DNA of 64,000 nucleotides from Haematococcus lacustris (lineage: Eukaryota > Chlorophyta > Chlorophyceae > Chlamydomonadales > Haematococcaceae), in NCBI GenBank assembly GCA_030144725.1, contig JASKMD010000004.1:7075950-7139949 (forward strand). The letters run 5' to 3'. The notes beneath the pieces were generated by a model. It was not told the DNA's origin and ran no database searches. It saw only the letters and a list, made by a program, of their open reading frames with translations. Below are positions 1-10,200 of the stretch, piece after piece; within the stretch, counting starts at the first letter, position 1; each line of letters begins with the position of its first letter. The position numbers and the translations under genes were made by a program.

Positions 1-2367
1 TGCAGCAGGGGGGTCACGGGGGCCCAGGGAGGGGGAGGGGGGGGCTGGCAGGGTCGGTGGGGATGGGCGGGTTAGGTGAGGTTGGTGGGCGGCGGAGCTG
101 GGCTGTGGGGTGTGGGTGGGTCTAGGGGGGTCGGCCGCCGGCCTAGAAGTGGGTGATGGGTGAAGCGGCTGTGACCCTCCCAGCAGTGCAGGGGGGGAGA
201 AGGGGGGGGGTCGGAGGAGGGGTTGGTGGAGGAGGGGGTGGCCCCCCCTGTCATCAGGAGCTGGGCCAGAAGCTGCTGCCTCATCATCAGCAGCAGCAGC
301 GCTGGCAGGCAGGGCTTGATGAAGGTGTGCTCTGGCTAGAGCTGCGCCAGGGGGTGTGGAGACAGGAGGTGGGGAAGTGGGGGCGGGGGCGGGCGGCCCA
401 CCAGCCAGAGGTGTGGGTGTGGGTTTGGTGGTCAGAGCAGGTGCTTGGGCTGGGGCCAGTGGGTGCGTGGGGCGAGTCAGAGTGGGCCTGCTTGCCTGGG
501 CTGGTGCCTGCCAGTGGCCCAGCTGAGTCGGAGCCAGGCTGCTGGCCTGAGGCGGCATTGGGGCGCAGCCTGGTTGGGGGGTGGGTTGCAGGAGGTGGGA
601 TGCAGGTCTGCCCCTTCCTGAGGCGGGTTCTGGGGCGCAGGCGCTTGACCAAACTGGGGTGGTGCCTAGGGTGATCTGCCAGGGCGGCGTAGGGCTGGCA
701 GCGGCTGTGTGCAGGGTGAGCTGTAGGTGGGTGTCTGCCTCGCTGCCCCCTACATCCTGCCCTGGCCCTGGGGGCGGCTGTGCCCCCTCATCCTTGGCTG
801 CTGCAGTAGCCAGGGCGGGTGCGGGGCAGGGCGAGGTGTTGACTGCCCCTGGGTGCGAGGCTGCAGCGGCCTGCGGCCATGGCAGCTGCAGCTGCAGGGC
901 GGGGCTGGGCCTGGGCGCTGAACAGTGTGGGTGGTGCCAGGCCCCGCTGAGGTCATGTTGTGTGAAGAGCGTTGGCAGCGGCAGGTGGGGTGGGGCGGTG
1001 ACGGCCAGCAGGGTGCCAGCAGGGCGGATGCCAGGGAGGGCGGGCTGGGCCTCCTGACAGCTGGCTCCTGAGGTAGTGGTTACCTGCAGGCCGCAGCACA
1101 GGATGCACAGGATGCACAGGCTGGCACGCAGGCTGGGCACTGTCCCCAGGCTGCTACAGGAGAGGATGGCACACAGGCTGCCTACAGCCCTGCCCCGCCC
1201 ATGTCCAGCCTGGCAGGGCGGGCGGGTGGGGTAGCTGGCCAGCAGGGCGGTGGGCAGGGCAGCCCGGTGGCGTGGGCCTAGCTGCCAGCTAACACAGGGC
1301 TCTGCAGGGTTCACTGCAAGCACCCTGGCTGGGTGGCTGAGGGTGTGCACGCAGGCTAACACTGGTTGAGAGCAGCGGCTGGAGCTGCCTGGCCTGCACT
1401 TGCTGAACAAGCCGCTTCTGAGCATGCACATAGGGCGCTGTCCCAGCATTGGTTGTGACAGCTGCTAACAGGGCCGATAACACAGTGTGGGGAAAGCTGC
1501 CCTAGTGCGCGAAGGGGCTGCGGTGCAGAAGCGGCCACTGGTCAAACGGCCCATGGCAGAGGTGGGCTAGTCAGAGCAAGTAGACGAGTCAGGTGTGTGT
1601 GTGTGCGCGACCTGGGGCTATGTGGCTCATTGGGGCGTTGCTAGCGACTGTGGTGTGGTGGATGTTTGCTGTGTAAAGCATGGCATGCTGTCAACAGCAG
1701 GCCTTGGGACTACCTCTTTCAGCCTGTGCGCTCCTGTGCTGCAGCAGCGGTGTTGTGTGCATATGCCGCAATCATTGGCAGAAACAAACCGCGAGGATGG
1801 CGAGGATTGGGAAGCGCACCTGGCTTGTGGGCTTGGGACAGGCGGAGTGAACGACTTGGTGGCGGCGATGTGTGCTGCAGGTGAGCAGTAGAGTGAACCG
1901 CTAGGGTCAATATCGTCCGTTTCGATCAGCGAGTGGCTGCGTAGGGCTTCCCACCGCGGAAAGCTGGCACTGTGCTGCACAGTGCACGGTGCAAGGTCCA
2001 GCATGTTTGCTGCTGTGCGAGATGTGCACAAGACTCCTAGAGAGCATGGCGCTCAAGGCAGCTCCTTTGCCATGTGCCATTTGGTGCAAGCGTGCGTCCT
2101 GCCGCATGCCATGTGACCCACAAATCTGGGGTTTCAGTGAAACTTTCACCCACATCTTGACGCATAGTCTACAGCACCACAGAGATGCATGCAGCGCTTT
2201 ACAAGCCACCTGCAGCACGTTAGGTTGACTCACAGGCTCAACAACAGGTGGCGAGCTCCAGTTAACGGTGGCACACTATTACACGACTACTCACTGCCTG
2301 GATATCCCCGTAACCCGCATGCCCATGCCGGTTCTGACAGCTTGGTTACTACACAAGTAGGGTGTGT
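1..2367. other. Low-complexity GC-rich DNA, no supported gene
   Basis: I see no gene here that I can support. The left 1.3 kb is G-rich on the plus strand with many short CAGG and GCAG runs. All reading frames give compositionally biased peptides without recognisable domains. It may be intronic or 3' sequence of a gene lying to the left, but nothing in the window shows that. From about 1.6 to 2.3 kb base composition is more even but still no domain is visible. Confidence 0.5.
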
Positions 2368-3086
2368 CGGCTAATATTAGCTCCGAGCCAAAACTGGCGT
2401 AATAGCTATAATAGCTCTACTACGGCTAATATTAGCTCAAGGGGCGGCCGGGCGGTCGGTAACCGAGGGGTACGGTGTTCTATCCCTGCCGGATGCAAAG
2501 TCTCCGCTATCTTTCTATGCTTGTCAAGAGATACCTTTGCGAAGACACCTATTACCGCAACTTTGCCAGCTGCAAGGGGGCACGTGAGGTGGTGGTATAT
2601 AACAAGCACTACTTGGAAACTCCATGAAAACTGCGCGAAAGGGGTGTCCAGTCGACTTGGGACTGTTGCTCTGCTTGCCTGAGATGGTGGGAGTTGGGAC
2701 GGCATCAGCTGCCCGTTTACAGCAACGGTCAATATGCTGGTACTGCCCAGTCGTCATGTTCGAGCAGCTGACCGTCGTCCAGCAGAGCACGCACGCGATC
2801 ATGACCTTTTTCAGTTTCAAGTCGACCATCGCGCGAAAGTTTGTGCGCACGGCCTTGCTGGCCTTCAGCTTTTCGAGGAGGGCAGCGACATTGTGGGTCT
2901 TGTTCTTAATCCTCTGGGTCCATGAGGCGGCCTCCGATGGCGCATCATCAACTAGGTGCGTAGGGGGCACAGCGTCACCAGGCGCAGCCATTGCGCTAGG
3001 AAGCGAACGAAGACGTGACACGAATCGAGAGCTATTATGAGCTATTATGGTTGGCTGGCTATTATTTCTATTACTAATATTAGCTG
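2368..3086. mobile_element. Small DNA-transposon-like element with palindromic ends
   Basis: The left end (2368-2382) and right end (about 3072-3086) carry the same CTAATATTAGC motif in inverted orientation. Each end is also followed inwards by copies of the word AATAGCT or its complement, and the left end has a second copy of the terminal motif at 2432-2447. Between them lies a minus-strand reading frame with a finger-like Cys/His pattern (see 2524-2991). The arrangement suggests a roughly 0.72-kb non-autonomous DNA element, perhaps hAT-like. I could not find a clean target-site duplication, so the exact ends are uncertain. Confidence 0.4.
2524..2991 (-). pseudogene. Possible N-terminal fragment of a BED-finger (hAT-like) transposase
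   Basis: This 155-codon frame starts MAAPGDAVPPTH. It has a basic, helix-rich stretch (about residues 20-60) followed by a C-x2-C pattern in the segment ACVLCWTTVSCSN and a His about 17 residues after the second Cys, resembling the first half of a BED-type zinc finger. Nothing like a DDE core follows; the frame ends at a stop about 65 residues later. It lies inside a short element with inverted ends, which fits a truncated transposase. The family call rests only on this weak pattern. It could equally be a chance open frame. Confidence 0.3.
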
Positions 3087-3488
3087 GGGGGGTGAACCAC
3101 CCTATACACAAGGGCTGAAAAGGGTCTCAACGAACATCACCGAGTCATGCAACCTGGGGTCGTTGATCACGGCAACAACACCCCCCTGGTACCCTTCCTG
3201 CCGGTTGGCACACGCACCTCAACATACACCCTGGAGCCCCTCCTCTCTGATGTGTTGTCTGCAGCCCTGGGCGGTGTGCCTCGGTCCCAGGCCTCGTCAT
3301 CGAGGCACAGAGAGCATAGCCACACATGCCGCACTTGGAGGGATTAATGGCGGGACAGGGCAGCTTCGCCAGCACAGTTGTTCCCCTACTATTACTACAG
3401 GGCAGGGGCTGTGTTATTTGTAATCCGAAATGTTTGCATGCAGCAAGCATCCGGTACCACTACGTGATTCACTACCCCAACCCAGCAG

Positions 3489-3549
3489 CATACTCCTGAA
3501 CAGAAAACCTACCCCTGGACATACTCTTGAACAGAAAACCTACCCCTGG
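3489..3549. repeat. Two-copy tandem duplication of about 31 bp
   Basis: The unit CATACTCYTGAACAGAAAAC plus the following CTACCCCTGG occurs twice head to tail with one base difference (C versus T in the eighth position). No gene function is apparent. Confidence 0.8.
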
Positions 3550-4170
3550 TAATCACAACGACGCCGCGTCCCAGCCACGTGGTCTCTAATTATGCTACGC
3601 ACATCCCCGGATAGAGCACTCTGTCAGCTACGGGGTGAAGCGTGCTTTACTTATTCCCGTGCATTGTGCTGAGCGCACTGGCGGTTCAAACATTAACATT
3701 CAAATTCATGCGTGTATTGCTCATGCGGGCCTCGCCGCGATCGACCGCCGCGACCGACGTGGCCCAGTAGCCCCTGCAAACAGTCCGGGACAGTCGCCGC
3801 AGTAAAAACGGGCATCACGGCATGCCAAATAGATGCAACTGAGCCGTACAATGTGTATAGGCCATTGCTTTGTTACCTTGCTGGGCAGGTTGGGTCCGAT
3901 CCCTCACGCCCCCCTTGCGCTTGCGTGTCGAGCTCGGGTTCAGCTCCGTTGTTGTGCCCTGCTGCTCCTCAGGTGCAGCAACAAGTGGAAGGGTGAGCAA
4001 CCAGCTGCTGCCAGCTGCTGCCAGCTGCTGCCAGCTGCTGCCAGGGGTGTGCAGCAGGAGGGGGGGGCAGGTCAGGGGCGGCACCCGCACCAGCTGCCTG
4101 CTGCTGCCAGGGGGGTGCAGCAGGAGGGGGGGGCAGGTCAGGGTCAGCGCCCCATGGGGGTGGGCATGAG

Positions 4171-4440
4171 TTGCTAGGGATGGGAAGGGAGGGAAGGAGG
4201 GAGGGAGGGGGGGGAGGGGGGTGGGAGGGCGGGGCTGGGGTTGGGAGGGGGTGGGGGGTGGGGGGAGGGCGGGGCTGGGAGGGGGGGGGGGGAAGGGTGG
4301 GAGGGCGGGGCCGGGGTTGGGAGGGGGTAGCGGGGGGGGAGGGCAGTGAGGGGGCTGGGAGGGGGGGTGGGGTGGGGTGGGAGGGCAGGGCCGGGGTTGG
4401 GAGGGGGTAGGAGGAGGTAGGAAGGCTATGCTGGGCTGGG
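4171..4440. repeat. G-rich GGGAGGGGG tract
   Basis: About 270 bases are almost purely runs of three to eight G separated by single A or T bases, on the plus strand. Many closely spaced G-runs make G-quadruplex formation likely in principle. The proline-rich or glycine-rich frames predicted across it are products of composition, not genes. Confidence 0.85.
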
Positions 4441-5114
4441 GAGTGGGTGGGGGTGCAAGGGCGTGCAAGGGGGTGCAAGGGGGCATGGTCCGGGCGGTCG
4501 GAGTAGGCTAGTCATTCCTGCAGGCAAAGTTGGGTCACGCCAATGTCATTTGGAGCAGTCCTGATCATCTAATTGCCATGCTTTCTTCAGTAAGGAACAG
4601 AGTCACTAATCGAAAGTCTGGAGAGTAACAGTGGTCAGCTCACAACATGCCATTTTGTGGATGGGGGTCTCCATTCCTGAGAGAGAGACGCACGTTTCCC
4701 GCGTATGCAACAATGTCGATTAGTAACTTGCCCAACGATGGCCCTCCAACACCGCCTGCAACAATAAGAGGCTCGCGGAGCGAGCCTGGCAGGCTGAAAT
4801 GTGATTGTACTTCCGGCTCGATGCCAAGCGCAGTTCGCTCATTGGTGCCGCTACTCACCACTAGAACAATGGATAGTGAGCAGCTGAGGTGTGTCCGCGC
4901 TCGCTTGCGCCGGCATGGACTCTTATGCAAGAATTAACGCGCCGCTTGCCAGTAGATGCGGAGTAGCTCGCAGGTGTCAATGCAGTAAACGCGACCGAAA
5001 TCAGTGCACTTTGTAGCGAGTACTTGCATGAAGATTACCAACCCCATGTTGGGGACTCCTGAACCTAGCAATGGCTAAGGCAGCCCATGCAGCCGAGCAC
5101 AGTTAACATTATAT

Positions 5115-5915
5115 GTAATGGACCTCACTTCCGCCCCACTCCGATTGCCGGCACTCCGGTTGGATGGCGACCTGATGCACACCCCAGCGAGGACTGGCAG
5201 TGTTCCTGGGAGCGGTCTGCTTCAGCCAGGGTGGGTGGAAGGCCAAGGGGGTGCAGGATGGGTTTTGCAAGGTGGTGGAGCAGCTTAGCAGGCCCAGCAC
5301 GTTTGTCAGGCCTGACGGGCTGGCGATCATGGATGAGTTCCGCACCAGCCGTGTCAGCTCATCCGTGCATACCCCCCAGCTTTGTGAGCTGCATCTGCCA
5401 CGTGACCGGCCTAGGCCCGAAGACTGTGTACCCCCAGCTGGCCAGGTGGTCCAGTGGCTGGTGCGCCCAGCCTGGAGCCAGCGGCATGCTATGTGCCGGG
5501 CCTGCTGTGGTGCCATGAGGTGCCGCCCAATCCCCCCCCCCCAGCCCAGGCCCCCCCTGCCCATGCCCCCCCTCCCCCTGCCCAGGCCCTACCCCTACCC
5601 CTGCCCAGGACCAGCCTCCCCCTGCTGCGCCTGGCCCATTGCCACGACCCCAGGCCCCCCCAGGGGGCAGGTGGCTGGACTGAGACACCAACGGGTGCCT
5701 GAACTTCCAGCGCATTGGGGAGAGCATGCAGCGCCCCCTGGAGCTGTGCCGCTACGAGGGCTTGGAGGCTTTGCCCTCCCTTGGCATGTGTTGACCTTCC
5801 ACCGGCATGTGTTGACCGGTGAGCTGGAGGATGTGGAGGAGGCAACAACCCCAAGAGACCCACCAGACTCAGAGGAGTCAGAGGACCCTGATGCGCCGCC
5901 GGCCATCACCAGTAT
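5115..5915 (+). pseudogene. TnpB/Fanzor-like nuclease remnant, C-terminal half, frameshifted
   Basis: The first 75 bases match the 5' end of the element at 35151-36793. They are joined directly to the C-terminal half of a TnpB/Fanzor-like protein. The frame beginning near 5200 reads through the motif MDEFRTSRVSS, the segment that in this superfamily precedes the zinc-ribbon. A frameshift then brings in a GLLWCHEVPP segment, equivalent to VRGLMWC in sister copies. A second shift and an in-frame TGA hit the RuvC-III-like motif: WLD-stop-DTN where other copies read WLDRDTN. The following LNFQRIGESMQRPLELC tail is intact. It is therefore a dead copy. Family assignment comes from the motif order (DEFRTS, VRGL..C, DRDxN); I infer rather than see the RuvC-I part, which is missing. 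Confidence 0.65.
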
Positions 5916-5999
5916 TTGTAATCCGATCTGTTTGCATGCAGCAAGCATCCGGTACCACTACATGATTCCCTACCCCAACCCACTTGCGAAGGCCGGGCA

Positions 6000-6796
6000 A
6001 TCTATGATGGCATGAAACACATGCACTGATGTAGGCACACATATGCGGTGCACGCATGCTACTGTGCTACAGGCTGCTGGGCTTGGGCCTTGGGGGATCG
6101 CTCTCGCAGCTTCTTGAAGCCCAGTGCTGGGTATTCCTTGCCCTGGGCAAGAAGTCTTCCTTGGTGTTGCCACCTGCACAGCTCCAGTGGGCGCCACTTG
6201 CTCTCCCCTGCCCGCCGGAGGTTGAGGGCTGCGTTGCAATCCCTGTCCACCCATTTGCCAAGGTCCCCAGGGGTGGCCTGGGCCAGCCACGGGCACCACA
6301 TGAGCCCCCGCACTGGCGCCTCAAACCGCTTGCTCCAGGCTGACCGCAACAAGCGGTTCTTTACCTGAGCTGGTTGAGGCTTCCAGTCCTTAGGCCTGGT
6401 GGGCTTGCTGCTGTCCAGCTCCTCCTCACAGGGCTGGGGGCTGTTCAAGATTGAGCTGACCCTGCTGGTGCGGAACTCATCCACAGTCACCACCTTGCCT
6501 GGCACCCTGTCGGTTGGCTTGCCGCTGTTGGCCCTCTCCACCACCTTGCGGCAGGCCTGCAGCACAGCCTTGGCAGGGGAGAGCAAGTGGCGCCCACTGG
6601 AGCTGTGCAGGTGGCAACACTGAGGAGCGGCTCCTGCCAAGGGCAAGGAGTACCCAGCACTGGGCTTCAAGAAGCTGCGTGACCTAGCACCCAAGGCCCA
6701 AGCCCAGCAGCCTGTGGCACAGTAGCATGTATGCCCTAGGCAATGCTTGAGCTGTTGCTTACATCAGAGCATGTGTTTCATGCCAGCATCTATCGC
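6000..6796. repeat. Large inverted repeat made from a Fanzor-like 3' end
   Basis: Bases about 6000-6222 and 6572-6796 are imperfect inverted copies of one another, with a spacer of about 350 bases. Both arms hold the same last part of a Fanzor-like gene (the segment encoding KWRPLELCRW) plus its downstream flank, in opposite orientations. A transcript crossing the region in either direction could fold into a stem of roughly 220 bp. The left arm and the spacer together form the minus-strand remnant listed at 6059-6694. Confidence 0.8.
6059..6694 (-). pseudogene. TnpB/Fanzor-like nuclease remnant (minus strand)
   Basis: The open frame contains, in order, VTVDEFRTSRVSS, a spacer ending LLRSAWSKRF, VRGLMWCPW and KWVDRDCNAALNLRRAGESK. 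This is the C-terminal layout of TnpB/Fanzor proteins: a zinc-ribbon region followed by the RuvC-III Asp in DRDxNAA. Here that Asp motif is intact. The zinc-ribbon cysteines are sparse: the expected CxxC after the FRTS motif reads SRVSS. The first 45 or so codons of the frame are not genuine N-terminal sequence; they are the antisense of the duplicated C-terminal tail in the other repeat arm. RuvC-I and RuvC-II segments are missing, so no active enzyme is expected. Confidence 0.65.
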
Positions 6797-7243
6797 CCCA
6801 CCCTCGTAAGGGGGTGGGGGCAGGAAAATGGGTATTAGTGCCGGCTGTCTAAGGTTCAGCGATCTCGCAGCCTGTGTTTGATTACAACTCATGAGTTGCA
6901 TGAGGGCTGTACAGTTTTGATCCCTACATAGGAAAAACTTGTCTAAGGTTTAGGTCCCGACAATTCCGATTTCAGATAGCGCATCTCCTAGTAGTAGGCA
7001 AATATGCGCTGAATGCTCACCACCAGCATATCAGGAGCCTGAATGCATCGGGATAGTTATGTTTGTCAAGTTAGTCACATAGTCGTAACAAAATCGTCAC
7101 AAAATGACACGCTCAGCCTCCAATTCCGTCGTAGACCACGTACTGCGTCCGACGTCTTAGTGCTGGCGTGGCGGCTTGAAAGTGCGCCGGTCAACGATTT
7201 TGTTTGGGTGGCCGGAAAGCTGCGCAACCCATTGTTTGGCACA
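6797..7243. other. Upstream region of the carboxypeptidase gene
   Basis: No gene is seen. The base composition becomes less GC-rich, as is usual around promoters in this DNA. The reading frame of the carboxypeptidase is open for 67 codons upstream of the chosen ATG, but that extension is not peptidase-like and would bury the signal peptide. Confidence 0.4.
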
Positions 7244-10200
7244 ATGGCTACACTGCTTTGCGCCTTTGTCCTGGCATTGGCCTGGGCACCTGGGCACTGC
7301 GCTAGCCTGGCGCGCTTTACGCAACGTCTCCGCACTTCTCCCATTCTGTCTTCGAGCCCTGTAAACGAGACTGTGCCCCGCCTTGGGAAACTTCCGTACA
7401 CCAGCGCGGGGTATGTCGAAGTTCGGTCGAAGAAGCAGCAGAATGCTGGTCGAATGTTCTTCGTCTTCTTCGAGGCGGCGCAGCACGCCGACGACACGAC
7501 GCCCATCATCTTGTGGCTCCAGGTCAGCTACCTCGTCAGCTCATACCTAGTCACCCGCTGCCCTGCATTCAAACCATTCCTCCCTCCCTCCCCCTCCCTC
7601 CCTCGCAGGGCGGCCCCGGATGCTCGTCCCTGTTTGGAATGGTAAGCTGGGGCAGCTGATGCTGCGGTGACACAGCTTTCGTTTCTTAGCTAACCAAGCT
7701 GTGGCAGGGTGGTTTGCCACTTTGTATATAACAATTGCAAACTGCACTTGCACACGCAAACTGTGTTGTAGAGTGGCCTCTCAGCCGCTGCCTGAGCTGC
7801 CTGAGGGCTGCAGCCAAGCCAAAGCCAAGACATGCCACAGTTTGTTGCTGTCAGACCCTGTGGCACAACAGGAGCAGGGGGTAGCGTGTTGCGTGCCCAG
7901 CCACAGCCCAGCCCATCATACAGAGATAGGATATCTGTTATGAGTGGCTCATGCATGCATGGGCACATGGGCGCATGGGCAGACAGCCTGGGCATATCGC
8001 CAGACAGGGCCCAGAGCTTGGGTCCTAAGATCATGACACCAGGTGTAAGGGGCTAGAGGCATGGTGGTCAGCTGCCCAGGCCAGCAGCTGGGGCAGCAGG
8101 CAGGCCCGGGCTTCTAAGTACGTCCCCTGCATGGCCCATGTGAATGGGGTGGGGTGCAGCAGGCGTGGCTGTAGCTGGGGCTGTGGCTTACAGGGTCTGG
8201 GTCTGTGGTTGCTGACGCTCCTCTAGCTGCTGCTGCTCCTACTGCTGCTGCTGCTGCCGCTCCTGCCATCACAGCTGTTGCATACAACAGTGCTGTGGCT
8301 GCTGCCACTGCTGCTAAAAGTTCTGTAGAGTATGTTAAAGGTGGTGTTGCCTCTGCTGCTGCTGCTGCCGCTGCTGCTGCTGCCCCCTGCAGCTCTACAT
8401 CAACGGCCCCTGCTGGGTGAATGAGGATGACATGAGCCTGCGCCCCAACCCTGGGTCATGGAACCGGCTGTTCGGCATGCTGTTCGTGGAGCAGCCACTG
8501 GGTACTGGCTTCAGCGTGCCGGGTGAGCCTGGCTGTGAGGGTGCTGTGAGGATGCTGTGACAGGACAGGATAGCTCAGCGAGCCTGGTCATGGTGCTGGA
8601 CAGGCCAGGTCAGGCCAGCTCAGGGGAGCTGCACGGGCTCCTGCCACGGCGCAGCAATGCAGCTGGCCAGGGCCAAGTGGAGCTGCAGGCCAGCTGCCTA
8701 GCCGCTCAGCAGGCGGCCCCAGTGACCCCCACCACCACCACCACCCAGTGCCTGCACCAGCTTGCCCCAGGGCTGCAATGCTGCTGACCAGCAGGGGCTA
8801 TGTAGTGGCCCTGGAAGTGGCCCTTGAACTTGAGCCTGCTCAACAGCCTGCCCAACTGCAGTTACTGGTAGCTGGTCAGGGGCAAGATTGGGAGTGAGCG
8901 TGAGGGAAGAAGAGACAGCCTGGTGGGAAGAGTGCTATACTTCCCTACTTGCAGTCCCTGCTGACGAGGATGACCTGCTGACCATGATGACTGGTAGCTG
9001 GTCAGGGGCAAGGGGAGGAGGAGGCCAACTGCCTAGCCCAGCAGCAGGCTGTGCTGCCCTCACCGACAGCGTGCCTCACTGCAGCAACGCAGCAACCTGT
9101 GTTGTGCCACCCACCCACCCTTCCACCACCACCCGCTGCTGCCACCCCCACACATGTCGATGCATACCCCTAGCAGCAGCAGGACAGGGCGGTTGCAAGC
9201 GAGTCAGTGAACGTCGGCGCACCCACTGCAGCCCTCAACAAGACAAGGGCATGGGGGTGGACCCATCGGCATGCATGAGCAGCATGCTCCCTGCACGCTG
9301 CCTGCCTGTCATGCAGAGCTGCATGCTGCCTGCCTTGCATGCATGCTTGCACAGAGGGTCATGTAGTGTGTGAGGTGGGGCAGGTGGCGGAGGTGGCTGA
9401 TGGTGCTGTGTCCTGCAGGCGACCAGGGCATCCCCCGCACTGAGGTGGAGGTGGCGGCAGACCTGTATGCAGGTGAGACCAGCACACCTCACACCTCACA
9501 CACCCACACCCTCCGCCCCACACCATTACATCGCCGAGTGCCAAGGCCTCCCATCCCTACACCCTCCACCCCTCCACTCCACACCCTTCACCCCTACACC
9601 CCTGACCTGCACCAAAGCTCCCCTAGCACCCTGCTCCACACCAACTAAGCTCTCCGCCCTCCTTAACCCCTAGCCACCAGTCTGTTTTCCTTTCAGGGCT
9701 GAATACACATTTCACTATGAAAGGAATGGACCTGAGCCATGTCAGTTTGCACTCTACACCTCGCCACTCGCCATGTACAGCGTTTGCTATGAGAGGTGTA
9801 AACCTGAGCCATGTCAGTTGCTATTCTATTCTATAAAACCCCGCAAGAGCTCAGCAAACGAATGAATAAGTATTTGACACCCGACCCCCCTATACAGCAG
9901 TGCCTGAGTCCTGCACTTCTCCTGCACCTCCCCAACCCACCCACCCCTACCCACCCATACCTACCCCTACCCACCCACCCCTCACCTCCAGTAGCACCTT
10001 AGATCAGATCAGGCAGTGCTGACCACAAAATAGGGTCTGGCCACCACCCCCAGCAGCCTACCAGCGTCGTGCAGCCTGCAAGCCTGCTTGTCCCCGCTGC
10101 TCCGCGAGGCCAGCAGCAGCAGCTGGTAGAGTGTCACAGCTGCTGCCCGTCTGGCCTGGCCTGGCCTGGTCTGCTGCAGGGCTCAACAACTGGTACCGCC

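Larger units (their letters stand above)
3087..5114. other. Intergenic region with repeat fragments
   Basis: No host gene is supported. Bases 3410-3475 match 5914-5983 and, translated, give the shared peptide CLHAASIRYHY, so this looks like a fragment of a repeated coding unit. A 31-bp tandem duplication sits at 3489-3549 and a G-rich tract at about 4171-4440. The stretch 4640-4937 is open on both strands (96 codons each way), but neither product resembles anything I know. Confidence 0.4.

Noticed and set aside
1..1057. Possible disordered protein on either strand
   Set aside because: Composition is extremely biased and no start, splice signals or domain could be linked into a model.
3815..4486. 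Long proline-rich minus-strand frames
   Set aside because: Produced by the G-rich tract; no domain and no splice context.
4640..4937. Overlapping 96-codon frames on both strands
   Set aside because: Neither product resembles a known family and both frames being open is expected by chance in GC-rich DNA; noted only as part of the intergenic entry.
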